From contig JAFQIG010000077.1 of assembly GCA_017397655.1 (NCBI GenBank), positions 1-40,357 of the forward strand: 40,357 bases of DNA. The letters are read 5' to 3'. Below the pieces are notes generated by a model. It did not search any database. It worked only from the letters and a program-made list of their open reading frames with translations, and was not told the DNA's origin. Shown piece after piece: positions 14,936 through 24,168 of the stretch. The translations under genes were made by a program, and so were the position numbers. The DNA is from Clostridia bacterium (GTDB lineage: Bacteria; Bacillota; Clostridia; Oscillospirales; Acutalibacteraceae). Numbering within the stretch: the stretch's first letter is position 1; each line of letters starts with the position of its first letter.

Positions 14936-17056
14936 ATGGAGTTTATCAGATTTATCGCAGCAATTTTTATGGCGGTGTTTATTCCCGTCAGCTCGTTTGT
15001 TGGCTCGTTTTTTAAGGAGGAAGTGAATGTGAATTTTACGGAACCGCAAAAACAGGAAAAGCAGTTACGTGATGACGGCGTTTTTGAAAAAGGTGAGAAT
15101 GATTTTGTCGTCACGACCAAGGAAGAGCTTATCGGTGCGAAGAATGAGTTAAAAGCACTCAGAGCATCGGGCAACAGCGACAGAATAACAGTATGGATAA
15201 GAGGCGGCGAATACACTTTTGAAGAGACAATGACGTTTGATGAAAGCGATGCCGACAATGTTGTCTACAGAGCATATCCGGGTGAAAAGGTCAGCTTTAC
15301 GGGTACCGTATCGCTGACGGGATGGACTGAGGAGACGGTCAACGGCATTACTGCGTGGAGTACGCCGATACCGCAGGGAATGAACTTTGAAGCGGCAGTC
15401 AAGGACGGTAAGGTTCTGCCCAAAACGAGATATCCCGAAAAAGGCTATCTGACAATAGAGACAGAGGATCACTCCGATGCAATATTCACAGAGGAGACAA
15501 CTCCGTGGTATCTCGGATACGGCGACAGAGCATTTGTCGGTAATCCGTCCTACAATCCGGAACAGCTTAAAAATGTTGAAAATGTATGTGTTCGTATTCT
15601 TCACTATTGGGTAAGTGATGTCAACTATCTTACATCATACGATGCAAAGGAGAATAAGTATTATACAAAATATCCGTTCTGTATGAGGGTTCTCAAAGGG
15701 GACAGATACTTCTTTGAAAATATTTTTGAACAGCTCAATTCTCCCGGCGAATGGTATCTTGACAGCGAAAACAACAAGCTCTACTACGTACCGGAAGAGA
15801 CGGATTCGATGGATGATACCGTTATCAAAGCGTGCGTCAATGATAAAATAATTGATATGAGCGATACGGAAAGGGTGGAATTCAGAGGAATAACGTTCTG
15901 CAACACGGATTTCACATATCCCGAAAAGATCGACGAAACAGGCTTTTTGGCACAGTACGGCATACGTTTCCCGCAGGCAGAGTATGACTTTGACGGAGCT
16001 GTTTCCGTTACCAAGGCAAAAGGCATCAGCTTTACAAACTGTGATTTTCTCAACATAGGTAACACGGGAATCAAGTTTAACCGACTTGTAAAGGATTCGA
16101 CGGTAACGGGATGTCTGTTTAAAAATATCGGCTGCAGCGGTGTATACGTTCACGGATACAATACCGCTGAGGAAGAGAAGATTACGGAAAACATCAAGGT
16201 TACCGATAACAGAATCGAATCGTACGGCAGAAACGGTAATTCGGGTATCGGAATTCTTCTGACTCATGCACGTAATTGTGAAGTGTCGAACAACGAAATC
16301 AGTGACGGTTATTATACGGCAATCTCCGTAGGCTGGAATTGGGGCTATGCCTACAGCGTATCGGGTAACAATCTTATAAAGGATAACCTTATTTACAACA
16401 TCGGTCAGGGATGGCTGTCCGATATGGGCGGAATATATACTCTCGGCATACAGCAAGGCACCGTTCTGTCGGGTAACGTCATTCACGATGTCGCAGCAGA
16501 TGAGGGCGAAGGCGGCTACGGCGGATGGGGAATCTATCTTGACGAGGGTTCATCGCATATCGTTGTAGAAAAGAATCTTGTGTATTCGTGCGGCTCACAG
16601 AGCTTTAATATGCACTACGGCGAAGAGAATATTATAAGAAATAATATCTTTGCTCTCAGTAAGAACGGTCAGGTCAGATCGAGCTATAAAGAGGATCACA
16701 TTCAGTTCAGACTGAAGGGGAATATCATACTTTCCGATGACTCACTCTCATATGCCAGAGCGAACGAAAAGGATATTTACAAGGATGACGGCAACCTTTA
16801 CTGGGATCTGACAAACGGTAAATATGTTGTAAGCTCCACAACGGAAGAAAAGCATCTTGACTGTCTGATGTACGAAAAGCTTATGAAGCTTTCGGGATAC
16901 TACGTCAACGGTGTTTTTGCAGATCCGCTTTTCCGTGATCCGCGAAACTTTGACTTCCTTATAGCGGACGATTCACCTGCGGTAAAGAGTATCGGCTTTG
17001 AAACGTGGGACTACGACAACGCAGGAACAAAAACCGATTTTTCGTCAGCGGACTGA
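14936..17056 (+). CDS. Exported right-handed beta-helix protein, GH141-like
   Basis: A 706-residue protein with an N-terminal signal or anchor helix (FIRFIAAIFMAVFIPVSSFVG). The first third carries the pattern VWIRGGEYTF..., VVYRAYPGEKVSFTG and LNSPGEWYLDSENNKLYYVP. I recognise this from large beta-helix enzymes related to GH141 (fucosidase/xylanase type). The remainder is a parallel beta-helix with many CxF/NxI turns, as in VSNNEISDGYYTAIS and VEKNLVYS. It probably attacks plant or host polysaccharide side chains outside the membrane. Catalytic residues are not assigned. AGGAGGG precedes ATG by eight bases. The strongest-looking operator in the window sits on its promoter, so expression is probably inducible. 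Confidence 0.82.
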   Translation: MEFIRFIAAIFMAVFIPVSSFVGSFFKEEVNVNFTEPQKQEKQLRDDGVFEKGENDFVVTTKEELIGAKNELKALRASGNSDRITVWIRGGEYTFEETMTFDESDADNVVYRAYPGEKVSFTGTVSLTGWTEETVNGITAWSTPIPQGMNFEAAVKDGKVLPKTRYPEKGYLTIETEDHSDAIFTEETTPWYLGYGDRAFVGNPSYNPEQLKNVENVCVRILHYWVSDVNYLTSYDAKENKYYTKYPFCMRVLKGDRYFFENIFEQLNSPGEWYLDSENNKLYYVPEETDSMDDTVIKACVNDKIIDMSDTERVEFRGITFCNTDFTYPEKIDETGFLAQYGIRFPQAEYDFDGAVSVTKAKGISFTNCDFLNIGNTGIKFNRLVKDSTVTGCLFKNIGCSGVYVHGYNTAEEEKITENIKVTDNRIESYGRNGNSGIGILLTHARNCEVSNNEISDGYYTAISVGWNWGYAYSVSGNNLIKDNLIYNIGQGWLSDMGGIYTLGIQQGTVLSGNVIHDVAADEGEGGYGGWGIYLDEGSSHIVVEKNLVYSCGSQSFNMHYGEENIIRNNIFALSKNGQVRSSYKEDHIQFRLKGNIILSDDSLSYARANEKDIYKDDGNLYWDLTNGKYVVSSTTEEKHLDCLMYEKLMKLSGYYVNGVFADPLFRDPRNFDFLIADDSPAVKSIGFETWDYDNAGTKTDFSSAD

Positions 17057-17145
17057 AAATAAAGCTAAAGCTTTTTACATTCCGTTAAAGTTTGTTCGTA
17101 GTGTAAAACAAAATCTGAATCAGCTTTTATTCGTATAATAATTTT

Positions 17146-17180
17146 GGGGTTTTTGCAGGCTTATTTCCTACAAAAACCCC
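17146..17180. terminator. Terminator-like hairpin between beta-helix and AbrB-like genes
   Basis: GGGGTTTTTG (17146-17155) pairs with CAAAAACCCC (17171-17180), with AGG/CCT extending the stem inward. The tail is moderately T-rich. It is placed to end both convergent genes. Confidence 0.65.
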
Positions 17181-17202
17181 TTGCTTTATATGGCTTTATA
17201 CG
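17177..17202. repeat. Conserved tail attached to a terminator hairpin, copy B
   Basis: CCCCTTG-C-TTTATATGG-C-TTTATACG, matching 4673-4698 at 24 of 26 positions although the hairpin arms ahead of it differ. Confidence 0.6.
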
Positions 17203-17261
17203 GTCTTCGCTTTTTTACATCCCCTGAAAACGGCTGATTTTTGAAATGTTCGGGAGAACGA

Positions 17262-17510
17262 TCAGTCTTCGTTTGCAAGCTTCTCGATACAAGATTTGCA
17301 GATCTTTTTGTTTTTGAATGTGACGATGTCATCGGCAGAACCGCAGAAGATGCAGTTGGCTTCAAACTTTTTAAGAATGATCTTGTCATCCTCAACAAAG
17401 ATTTCAAGAGAATCCTTGTTATCCTCAAGGTTGAAAAGAGTGCGGATCTCGCGGGGGAGAACAATGCGTCCTACCTGGTCAATGCGACGAACGATGCCTG
17501 ATGATTTCAT
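17262..17510 (-). CDS. AbrB/SpoVT-type transition regulator with zinc-binding tail
   Basis: An 82-residue DNA-binding protein. Residues 1-50 form an AbrB/MazE-type swapped-hairpin domain: SSGIVRRIDQVGRIVLPREIR is the signature, with SLEIFVEDDKIILKK after it. Residues 53-74 carry two CxxC pairs (Cys53/Cys56 and Cys71/Cys74), suggesting a small zinc ribbon. AbrB-type proteins repress stationary-phase or sporulation genes in Firmicutes; the regulon here is unknown. GGAGG lies eight bases before ATG. A TGACAAATTTGTCA palindrome overlaps its -35 box, consistent with autoregulation. Confidence 0.92.
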   Translation of the reverse strand: MKSSGIVRRIDQVGRIVLPREIRTLFNLEDNKDSLEIFVEDDKIILKKFEANCIFCGSADDIVTFKNKKICKSCIEKLANED

Positions 17511-17541
17511 ATTATTTACCTCCGTAATTTAAGTTTGACTT

Positions 17542-17570
17542 ATATTACCATAAAATGACAAATTTGTCAA
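17542..17570 (-). promoter_or_regulatory. Promoter and palindrome of the AbrB-like gene
   Basis: On the minus strand TTGACA (17565-17570), 17 bases, TAATAT (17542-17547). The perfect 14-bp palindrome TGACAAATTTGTCA (17556-17569) covers most of the -35 box. Confidence 0.7.
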
Positions 17571-17733
17571 TACTATTTACAAATTTTTCTAAATTATTTT
17601 GTTTTATTTCTTTGTACTTGTTTTTACGAGGAGTTTTAACAAGAATTATTTGGTATTTTTAATTTGTTTTTTATGTTTATGGGTAGATGTTTTGTACAGG
17701 TATACAAAATTTGATAAAATGTCCTTTTGGTGC

Positions 17734-17762
17734 TTGCATATTTTTGTAAAACAGGCTAAAAT
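17734..17762 (+). promoter_or_regulatory. gap promoter
   Basis: TTGCAT (17734-17739), 17 bases, TAAAAT (17757-17762), leaving a leader of about 40 bases that ends in TTTGGAGG. The remainder of 17571-17733 is AT-rich with nothing else recognised. Confidence 0.6.
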
Positions 17763-17809
17763 ACTAAAGGTTAAATAAAAACAAAATTGTTTTTTTGGAG
17801 GTAAATCAA

Positions 17810-18826
17810 ATGTCAGTTAAAGTTGCAATCAATGGTTTCGGACGTATCGGCCGTCTTGCATTCCGTCAGATGTTCGGCGCAGAGGGTTATGAAGTAGTTG
17901 CTATCAACGATCTTACATCTCCCGCTATGCTTGCTCATCTTCTCAAGTATGACTCTGCTCAGGGTCGCTATGCTCTTGCAGATACAGTCAGCGCAGGCGA
18001 AGACAGCATCACGGTTGACGGCAAGACAATCAAGATCTATGCTGAAAAAGACGCTGCTAACCTTCCTTGGGGCGAAATCGGTGTTGACGTAGTTCTTGAG
18101 TGCACAGGTTTCTATACATCAAAGGCAAAGAGCCAGGCTCACATCGACGCAGGTGCAAAGAAAGTTGTTATCTCTGCTCCCGCAGGCAACGACCTTCCCA
18201 CAATCGTTTACAGCGTTAACGAAGCTACTCTTAAGGCTGATGACAACATCATCTCTGCAGCTTCCTGTACAACAAACTGCCTTGCTCCCATGGCAAAGGC
18301 TCTCAACGACTATGCTCCCATCGTCAGCGGTATCATGACAACTGTTCATGCTTACACAGGTGACCAGATGGTTCTTGACGGTCCCCACAGAAAGGGCGAC
18401 TTCAGAAGAGCTCGTGCAGCTGCTGCTAACATCGTTCCCAACTCCACAGGCGCTGCAAAGGCAATCGGCCTTGTTATCCCCGAACTCAACGGCAAGCTTA
18501 TCGGTTCTGCACAGAGAGTTCCCGTTCCGACAGGCTCCACAACTCTCCTTGTAGCAGTTGTTAAGGGTAAGGACATTACTAAGGAAGGCATCAACGCAGC
18601 TATGAAGGCAGCTTCTTCCGCATCCTTCGGCTACACAGAGGAAGAACTCGTTTCCGGCGATATCGTAGGTATCACATACGGTTCTCTCTTTGATGCAACT
18701 CAGACAATGGTTGCTAAGATTGACGACGACACATATCAGGTACAGGTAGTTGCATGGTATGACAACGAAAACAGCTACACAAGCCAGATGGTTCGTACAA
18801 TCAAGTACTTCGCAGAGCTTGCATAA
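17810..18826 (+). CDS. gap: Glyceraldehyde-3-phosphate dehydrogenase
   Basis: A 338-residue glycolytic enzyme that oxidises glyceraldehyde-3-phosphate to 1,3-bisphosphoglycerate with NAD+. The Rossmann start is [16 protein letters not shown]. The catalytic cysteine is Cys153 in SCTTNC, with the active-site His in [29 protein letters not shown] and [15 protein letters not shown] are typical. ATG at 17810 follows GGAGG; an in-frame TTG upstream lies inside the ribosome site. Codon use (repeated CTT, GTT, CGT, CCC) looks biased compared with neighbours, as expected for an abundant protein. Other glycolytic genes are not adjacent; a terminator follows at once. Confidence 0.98.
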   Translation: MSVKVAINGFGRIGRLAFRQMFGAEGYEVVAINDLTSPAMLAHLLKYDSAQGRYALADTVSAGEDSITVDGKTIKIYAEKDAANLPWGEIGVDVVLECTGFYTSKAKSQAHIDAGAKKVVISAPAGNDLPTIVYSVNEATLKADDNIISAASCTTNCLAPMAKALNDYAPIVSGIMTTVHAYTGDQMVLDGPHRKGDFRRARAAAANIVPNSTGAAKAIGLVIPELNGKLIGSAQRVPVPTGSTTLLVAVVKGKDITKEGINAAMKAASSASFGYTEEELVSGDIVGITYGSLFDATQTMVAKIDDDTYQVQVVAWYDNENSYTSQMVRTIKYFAELA

Positions 18827-18845
18827 TTTTAATTGAATCTGTTTG

Positions 18846-18878
18846 CGGCATCTTCCGACAGGAGGGTGCCGTTTTTTT
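18846..18878 (+). terminator. gap terminator
   Basis: CGGCATCTTCC (18846-18856) pairs with GGAGGGTGCCG (18861-18871) and is followed by seven T. A second hairpin, CCGCCCG (18894-18900) with CGGGCGG (18917-18923), lies just downstream and may serve the convergent lipoprotein gene. Confidence 0.9.
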
Positions 18879-19013
18879 GTTTGGTTCAGGTTGCCGCCCG
18901 TAAAAAACAATAATTTCGGGCGGTACACCCACACCCGAAAAATTGTTCCGAACAAACCGACATCTGCCGTCTGCTTGATGCAAGGATTTCATTCCAATGC
19001 CCGTATAACCGAC

Positions 19014-19349
19014 TTATTTGTTCGCTTCTATAAACGCTTCAACATCGTCCGTTCTGATATCTATGCAATTATCTTTGTTATCTTTTGTGACAAGTCTCAT
19101 GTACAACGGCGTGTCCCCCGTAGAGCCTCCGATCCGCAGTTCAAAGTTTTCGTCAATTTCATAAACCAATATATAAAGCCCCGAACCGACATCGGTGCTT
19201 TCATACCGTTCAAAATCGCTCCAGGTCAGCGCTTCCCCCTTTGCTGACAACTCAACAACAGTTTCAAGTGTCAGTCGGTTCTGACGGTCACAGCTGCAAA
19301 AAGTAATAAGACAGACTGCAAATAAGAACAATGCAATATATTTTTTCAT
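19014..19349 (-). CDS. Small predicted lipoprotein, function unknown
   Basis: A 111-residue protein. The N-terminus MKKYIALFLFAVCLITFCSC is a lipoprotein signal with probable lipidated Cys20. The mature part includes ELSAKGEALTWSDFERYESTDVGSGLYILVYEIDENFELRIGG and IDIRTDDVEAFIEANK, a mixed alpha/beta domain. I know this style from uncharacterised Clostridia lipoproteins but cannot name a function. The start at 19349 follows GGAG; an upstream in-frame extension adds a non-signal segment. It is monocistronic and convergent with gap. Confidence 0.8.
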   Translation of the reverse strand: MKKYIALFLFAVCLITFCSCDRQNRLTLETVVELSAKGEALTWSDFERYESTDVGSGLYILVYEIDENFELRIGGSTGDTPLYMRLVTKDNKDNCIDIRTDDVEAFIEANK

Positions 19350-19504
19350 ACCAACAATCTCCTCAGTTTTTATTAATTGTATCATATATATGTTACCAAT
19401 ATGTTAATAATCCAATAACAGTTATCACGTCAGAGGTACTTTGACAATCATATGCCGTCTTTGTTCCGAATATATTGTATCAACAATCAAAAGGAGTTGA
19501 CGGT

Positions 19505-22192
19505 ATGGATTGGCACAGTATAAGCGCCGATCAGGCGGTAAAGGAGCTTTTTACCGATCCCGATAGCGGACTTAGTGAAAAAGAGGCACAAAAAAGATTG
19601 CTGAAAGACGGCGAAAACACTCTTAAAACAAAAAAACAAGGCGGCATTTTGGCAACTTTTCTGCACCAGTTTGCTGACTTTATGATAATAATTCTTTTAG
19701 CTGCGGCGGCAGTTTCCTTTGTAACCTCCGTAATCAACAAGGAAAATGACTTTCTTGACCCGATTGTCATACTTGTTATAGTTGTTCTGAATGCCGTTGT
19801 CGGAACGGTGCAGGAAATGAAGGCACAGAAGGCTCTTGAAGCACTCAAAAAAATGTCGGCACCTACCACCACCGTGCTTCGTGACGGCAAAAGAAGTCGC
19901 ATTGCCGCCTCACGTGTCGTAAAAGGTGACATAATCCTGCTGTCATCGGGAGATATGGTTCCTGCCGATGCAAGACTCATCGAAGCATCTGCCGTCACTA
20001 CGCAGGAAAGTGCTCTGACAGGCGAGTCAATGCCGTGTGAAAAAGATCCCGACGTTCTGCAAAGTAGCGATTGTCCGCCTGCCGACAGACAGAATATGCT
20101 GTTATCGTCAACACTTCTGCTTACAGGTCACTGCAAGGCGGTTGTTTGCGAAACGGGAATGAACACACAGATAGGTGCGATTGCAGGACTTCTTGATTCC
20201 GAAGAAGCTCCCAAAACACCTCTGCAGGAAAAGCTTCACAAGGTCAGCCGTGTACTCGGTATAGGTGCACTCGCAATTTGCTTTATAATATTCGTACTCG
20301 GCATAATAAATAAAATACCTGCCTTGCAAAGCTTTATGCTGTCGATAAGTCTTGCAGTTGCGGCAATCCCCGAGGGTCTGCCTGCCATTGTTACGGTTGT
20401 GCTGTCGCTCGGCGTTCAGCGTATGGCAAAGCGTGGCGCAATCATTACAAGTCTGCCTGCCGTAGAAACGCTCGGTTCGGCAACAGTTATCTGTTCGGAT
20501 AAGACAGGTACACTTACTCAGAACAAAATGACTGTCACAAAAACTGTTACCTTTGACAGCGAAGATGACCTTTTATACAAAGCCGCACTTTGCTGTAATG
20601 CCAAAGTCAGCGGTAAAAGAGGCAAGCGCACGGCAGAGGGCGAGCCGACCGAAAACGCCATCGTTCTGTATGCAGACGAAAAGCGTGTTTTTGACAAGCG
20701 CGATACCCCCGAAAGAATCGACGAGCTGCCGTTTGATTCCAAAAGAAAAAGAATGTCCGTTCTGCTTCGGGACAAGGAGAGCGTTTTTCAGATCACAAAA
20801 GGTGCTCCCGACATACTGATACCGCTTTGCACTACCGTTTTACAAGACGGAAAAGAATACCCGATGACCGCATCGATGAAGGAACGGCTGTCAAGGCTTA
20901 ATTCCGATATGGCAGGCGATGCCTTGCGTGTCATTGCGGTTGCTCACAAAAAGAGTGATACCATAAGCGAAGAAAATCTTTGCTTTTCGGGTTTTATCGG
21001 TATGAGTGATCCGCCGAGAAAAGAGGCGGCAGAGGCTGTCAGAATATGCAAGGAAGCAGGTATCAAGCCTGTAATGATAACAGGCGACCACGCAGTCACG
21101 GCAAAGGCCGTCGGTATAAAAATCGGTATCTGTGACAGCGACGATATTCCGATAACAGGAGCAGAGCTTGACGGTATGAACGATGACGAGCTGTGCGAAA
21201 GAGTGAAAAGCTGTCATATTTTTGCCAGAGTTACACCTGAGCATAAGGTCCGCATCGTCAAAGCGTTCCGCAGAAACGGTGAACGTGTTGCCATGACAGG
21301 TGACGGCGTAAATGATGCGCCTGCGCTGAAGAGTGCCGATATCGGTTGTGCAATGGGAAAAAGCGGTACCGATGTTGCAAAGGGTGCCGCCGATATGATA
21401 CTGACAGACGACAACTTTGCCACAATTGTAAAAGCAGTTGAGCAGGGCAGAGGAATTTTTGACAACATCCGCAAAGCCGTTCACTTTCTTTTAAGCAGTA
21501 ACATCGGCGAAATTGTAGTCGTTTTTCTGGCTTCTGTTTTAAAGATGCCGTCTCCTCTTTTACCCATACAGCTCTTGTGGGTAAATCTTGTTACCGACTC
21601 TTTCCCTGCATTGGCAATAGGAACGGAAAATCCCGATGCCGATATTATGAAAAGACCTCCGAGAGATACAAACGAAGGCTTTCTGTCAAAGGGTTTCGGC
21701 TTTGATATTGCCGTTGAGGGACTGACTGTCGGTGCATTGACGCTTCTGTCCTTTGTTATCGGAAGATCGCTTTTCGGCATTGACGCAGGCAGAACGATGG
21801 CATTTATTACCTTGAGTCTCAGCGAGCTTTTTTATGCCGTCAGTATGCGCTCTGAGAAACCTGTTATATCGGCAGGTCTTTTCAGCAATAAAAAAATGGT
21901 GTGGTCCGTGCTGCTGTGTACCCTGTTACAGGTAGTCGTCGTAACACTTCCCACACCGTCTGCAATTTTTAAATCAGTTCCTATCGGAACGGTCGGTTGG
22001 TTTGTCAGTATTATATTGTCGCTTGTTCCTTTTGCGATTCTTGAAACAGAAAAGCTGTTAAGACATAAAAAGGCTTTATCCCGCAACAGCAGAGGTTTCC
22101 GAGGTTTCACTTTCAGAATGCCCCTCGCTCGTTTCGGAAGAGCTCTCGTCGGTCACTCTTTCGGTAGTGACGATAACAGGAGCCGTAGTTGA
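19505..22192 (+). CDS. P-type calcium-transporting ATPase
   Basis: An 895-residue P2A-type cation pump (SERCA/PMR1-like) that exports Ca2+ using ATP. It has an N-terminal cation-ATPase domain, the actuator motif TGES, VAAIPEGLPAIVT in the fourth helix, the phosphorylation site Asp332 in CSDKTGTLTQNKM, the nucleotide loop KGAPD, MITGDHAVTAKA and MTGDGVNDAPALKSADIG, and six C-terminal helices. ATG at 19505 is eight bases after AAAGGAG. The family usually stops soon after the last helix. Here about 40 extra residues, rich in Arg and Ser, run into the opposite strand of the next gene, giving a 117-base tail-to-tail overlap. Confidence 0.94.
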   Translation: MDWHSISADQAVKELFTDPDSGLSEKEAQKRLLKDGENTLKTKKQGGILATFLHQFADFMIIILLAAAAVSFVTSVINKENDFLDPIVILVIVVLNAVVGTVQEMKAQKALEALKKMSAPTTTVLRDGKRSRIAASRVVKGDIILLSSGDMVPADARLIEASAVTTQESALTGESMPCEKDPDVLQSSDCPPADRQNMLLSSTLLLTGHCKAVVCETGMNTQIGAIAGLLDSEEAPKTPLQEKLHKVSRVLGIGALAICFIIFVLGIINKIPALQSFMLSISLAVAAIPEGLPAIVTVVLSLGVQRMAKRGAIITSLPAVETLGSATVICSDKTGTLTQNKMTVTKTVTFDSEDDLLYKAALCCNAKVSGKRGKRTAEGEPTENAIVLYADEKRVFDKRDTPERIDELPFDSKRKRMSVLLRDKESVFQITKGAPDILIPLCTTVLQDGKEYPMTASMKERLSRLNSDMAGDALRVIAVAHKKSDTISEENLCFSGFIGMSDPPRKEAAEAVRICKEAGIKPVMITGDHAVTAKAVGIKIGICDSDDIPITGAELDGMNDDELCERVKSCHIFARVTPEHKVRIVKAFRRNGERVAMTGDGVNDAPALKSADIGCAMGKSGTDVAKGAADMILTDDNFATIVKAVEQGRGIFDNIRKAVHFLLSSNIGEIVVVFLASVLKMPSPLLPIQLLWVNLVTDSFPALAIGTENPDADIMKRPPRDTNEGFLSKGFGFDIAVEGLTVGALTLLSFVIGRSLFGIDAGRTMAFITLSLSELFYAVSMRSEKPVISAGLFSNKKMVWSVLLCTLLQVVVVTLPTPSAIFKSVPIGTVGWFVSIILSLVPFAILETEKLLRHKKALSRNSRGFRGFTFRMPLARFGRALVGHSFGSDDNRSRS

Positions 22193-22897
22193 TACGGGAA
22201 CAGTCTTTTCGGGCTCTGCAACCTCTGCCATAGCCGTGTTGCTGAGCGATCCTATATGGTATCCGTCGCTGTCCTCTCTTAAAGTGATATTCATATACTT
22301 TGCAGGCGACGGTGCCGTATACTGTCCGTTTTCTATCTGTGCCCACTCCGAGCCTATAATATATCCGACAGTCAGCGTTATTGACGATCCTGTTTTTTCC
22401 GCTTCGTATACCTTCGGTGTATAAAGCGGATCAACGCTTGTTATGGGGATAACGTACGACTTCTTTTCCGAATTATATACAACACCGTAAAAAGAGTCCG
22501 TAACGGCAGTGTGACTGAGAACCGTCTCGTTTCCGAAAAGCTTTGCAAAGTACTGCTCGATATCCTTTTGAGGTACAAGAAGTCCCGTTACTTCGCCCTC
22601 AAAAACCTCATAGGTGTTGATCTTTTCGCTGTCAAGGATAAGCGCACTTACAGCCGCATCAATAAGATCAACGGTGTCAGCCGTACTGACGTCGTCAAAC
22701 GGTGACGGATCTATCAGTACAAACGGCTCTAAAAACTCCTCGTACTCGGCATTTTTTGAGCTTACGTTCGTTACCGTCATAACCTTATCGGCAACAAGCA
22801 TTACAGCCTTTACAAATCCGAAAATTGCAAAAGCCGTTACGATTAATCCCAGCAAAAACGATCCTATGTGCTTTTTCTTAGTCTTTTTCTTACTCAT
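22076..22897 (-). CDS. Membrane-anchored extracytoplasmic protein, function unknown
   Basis: A 273-residue protein. A Lys-rich start (MSKKKTKKKHIG) leads into a single hydrophobic helix (about 11-35), then an extracellular alpha/beta domain and a Ser/Thr/Glu-rich tail (about 225-273) resembling a cell-wall spacer. No family is recognised. It is the last gene of the FHA-M16-proB-proA operon, starting 19 bases after proA. The last 117 bases overlap the 3' end of the convergent Ca2+ ATPase. I chose ATG at 22897; an ATG 9 bases upstream overlaps the AAAGGATG ribosome site. Confidence 0.8.
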   Translation of the reverse strand: MSKKKTKKKHIGSFLLGLIVTAFAIFGFVKAVMLVADKVMTVTNVSSKNAEYEEFLEPFVLIDPSPFDDVSTADTVDLIDAAVSALILDSEKINTYEVFEGEVTGLLVPQKDIEQYFAKLFGNETVLSHTAVTDSFYGVVYNSEKKSYVIPITSVDPLYTPKVYEAEKTGSSITLTVGYIIGSEWAQIENGQYTAPSPAKYMNITLREDSDGYHIGSLSNTAMAEVAEPEKTVPVSTTAPVIVTTERVTDESSSETSEGHSESETSETSAVAG

Positions 22898-22916
22898 AAA
22901 GAGCATCCTTTCACTG

Positions 22917-24155
22917 TCAGCGGATCTGTCCCGATCCCAATACAATATATTTAACGCTTGTCAGATCGGAAAGTCCCAAAGGTCCTCTTGCGTGGAGCTT
23001 CTGCGTTGAAATACCGATTTCGGCACCGAAGCCGAATTCCTCGCCGTCGGTGAAGCGTGTCGATGCATTGACATATACCGCTGCCGCATCAACCTTTTGT
23101 ATAAACTTCTGCGATGCCGTGTAGTTTTCGGTAATGATACATTCGCTGTGTCCCGTTCCGTTTTCGGCAATATGCTCTGCCGCTTCGTCAAGACTGTCAA
23201 CCGTTTTTACCGAAATTATATAGTCAAGAAACTCTTTGGCATAGTCCTCACAAGAAGCGGGAACTGCTTTTTCAAAGAGTGAACAAACCGTCTCGTCTCC
23301 TCTGATTTCTACGCCTGCTTCGTGTAATTTTTCACAAATAACAGGTATTGCCTTTTGTGCAATATCACGGTGAATCAGCAAGCTCTCACACGCGTTGCAA
23401 ACTGAAGGACGTGATGTCTTGGCGTTGATAATAATTTTTGTTGCCATGTCGATGTCGGCATCTTTATCAACATATGTGTGACAGTTGCCCGTGCCTGTTT
23501 CGATAACAGGTACCGTTGCATTCTCAACAACTGCACGGATAAGTCCTGCACCGCCTCTCGGGATCAGAACATCAACATATGCGTTCATTTTCATCAAGGC
23601 ATTTGCGCTGTCTCTTGACGTATCCTCGACAAGCTGGATGCAGTCGGCAGAAAGTCCTGTCGATTCTACAGCTTCTCTCATACACTCGGCAATTGCCTTG
23701 TTGGAATTGATTGCTTCCTTACCGCCTCTAAGGATTACCGCATTGCCTGCCTTTAAACAAAGTGATGCGGCATCGCTTGTGACGTTCGGTCTTGCTTCAA
23801 AAATTACCGCTATTACGCCGAGAGGAACGGTAACCTTTTGTATCCTGAGACCGTTGGGACGTGTATCCCCCGTGAGAACACGGTTGACGGGATCGTTTGC
23901 CGCCGCTACAAGGCGCACTCCGTTTGCCATGCCGCCGATTCGTTTTTCGTCAAGACGAAGTCTGTCAAGAAGCGACTGTGTAAGTCCTGCCTTTTTTCCG
24001 TTTTCTATATCCTTTGCGTTTGCGTCAAGAATTTTTTCCGTATTATTTATCAGCGCATCCGCTATCGCATAAAGCGCTTTGTTCTTTTCGGCTGTAGTTG
24101 CCGCACGGAGAGACGAAGCGGCTTTTTTTGCTCTTTTTCCGAGTTCTGTCAGCAT
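22917..24155 (-). CDS. proA: Gamma-glutamyl phosphate reductase
   Basis: A 412-residue NADPH-dependent enzyme that turns gamma-glutamyl phosphate into glutamate semialdehyde, the second step of proline synthesis. It is an aldehyde-dehydrogenase-fold protein: PLGVIAVIFEARPNVT, GNAVILRGGKEA, and the catalytic cysteine in SVCNACESLL. FTDGEEFGFGAEIGISTQKLHARGP closes the active site. AAAGGGGA precedes ATG. The start lies 13 bases after the proB stop, so the two are co-transcribed. ProC is not in the window. Confidence 0.97.
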   Translation of the reverse strand: MLTELGKRAKKAASSLRAATTAEKNKALYAIADALINNTEKILDANAKDIENGKKAGLTQSLLDRLRLDEKRIGGMANGVRLVAAANDPVNRVLTGDTRPNGLRIQKVTVPLGVIAVIFEARPNVTSDAASLCLKAGNAVILRGGKEAINSNKAIAECMREAVESTGLSADCIQLVEDTSRDSANALMKMNAYVDVLIPRGGAGLIRAVVENATVPVIETGTGNCHTYVDKDADIDMATKIIINAKTSRPSVCNACESLLIHRDIAQKAIPVICEKLHEAGVEIRGDETVCSLFEKAVPASCEDYAKEFLDYIISVKTVDSLDEAAEHIAENGTGHSECIITENYTASQKFIQKVDAAAVYVNASTRFTDGEEFGFGAEIGISTQKLHARGPLGLSDLTSVKYIVLGSGQIR

Positions 24156-24168
24156 AAAAATTCCCCTT

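Noticed and set aside
15635-16486. 283-residue frame opposite the beta-helix gene
   Set aside because: Shadow frame; the sense strand encodes a coherent signal peptide plus repeat-rich protein with promoter and ribosome site.
18119-18955. 278-residue frame opposite gap
   Set aside because: Shadow of gap, favoured by its biased codon use; no ribosome site or recognisable domain.
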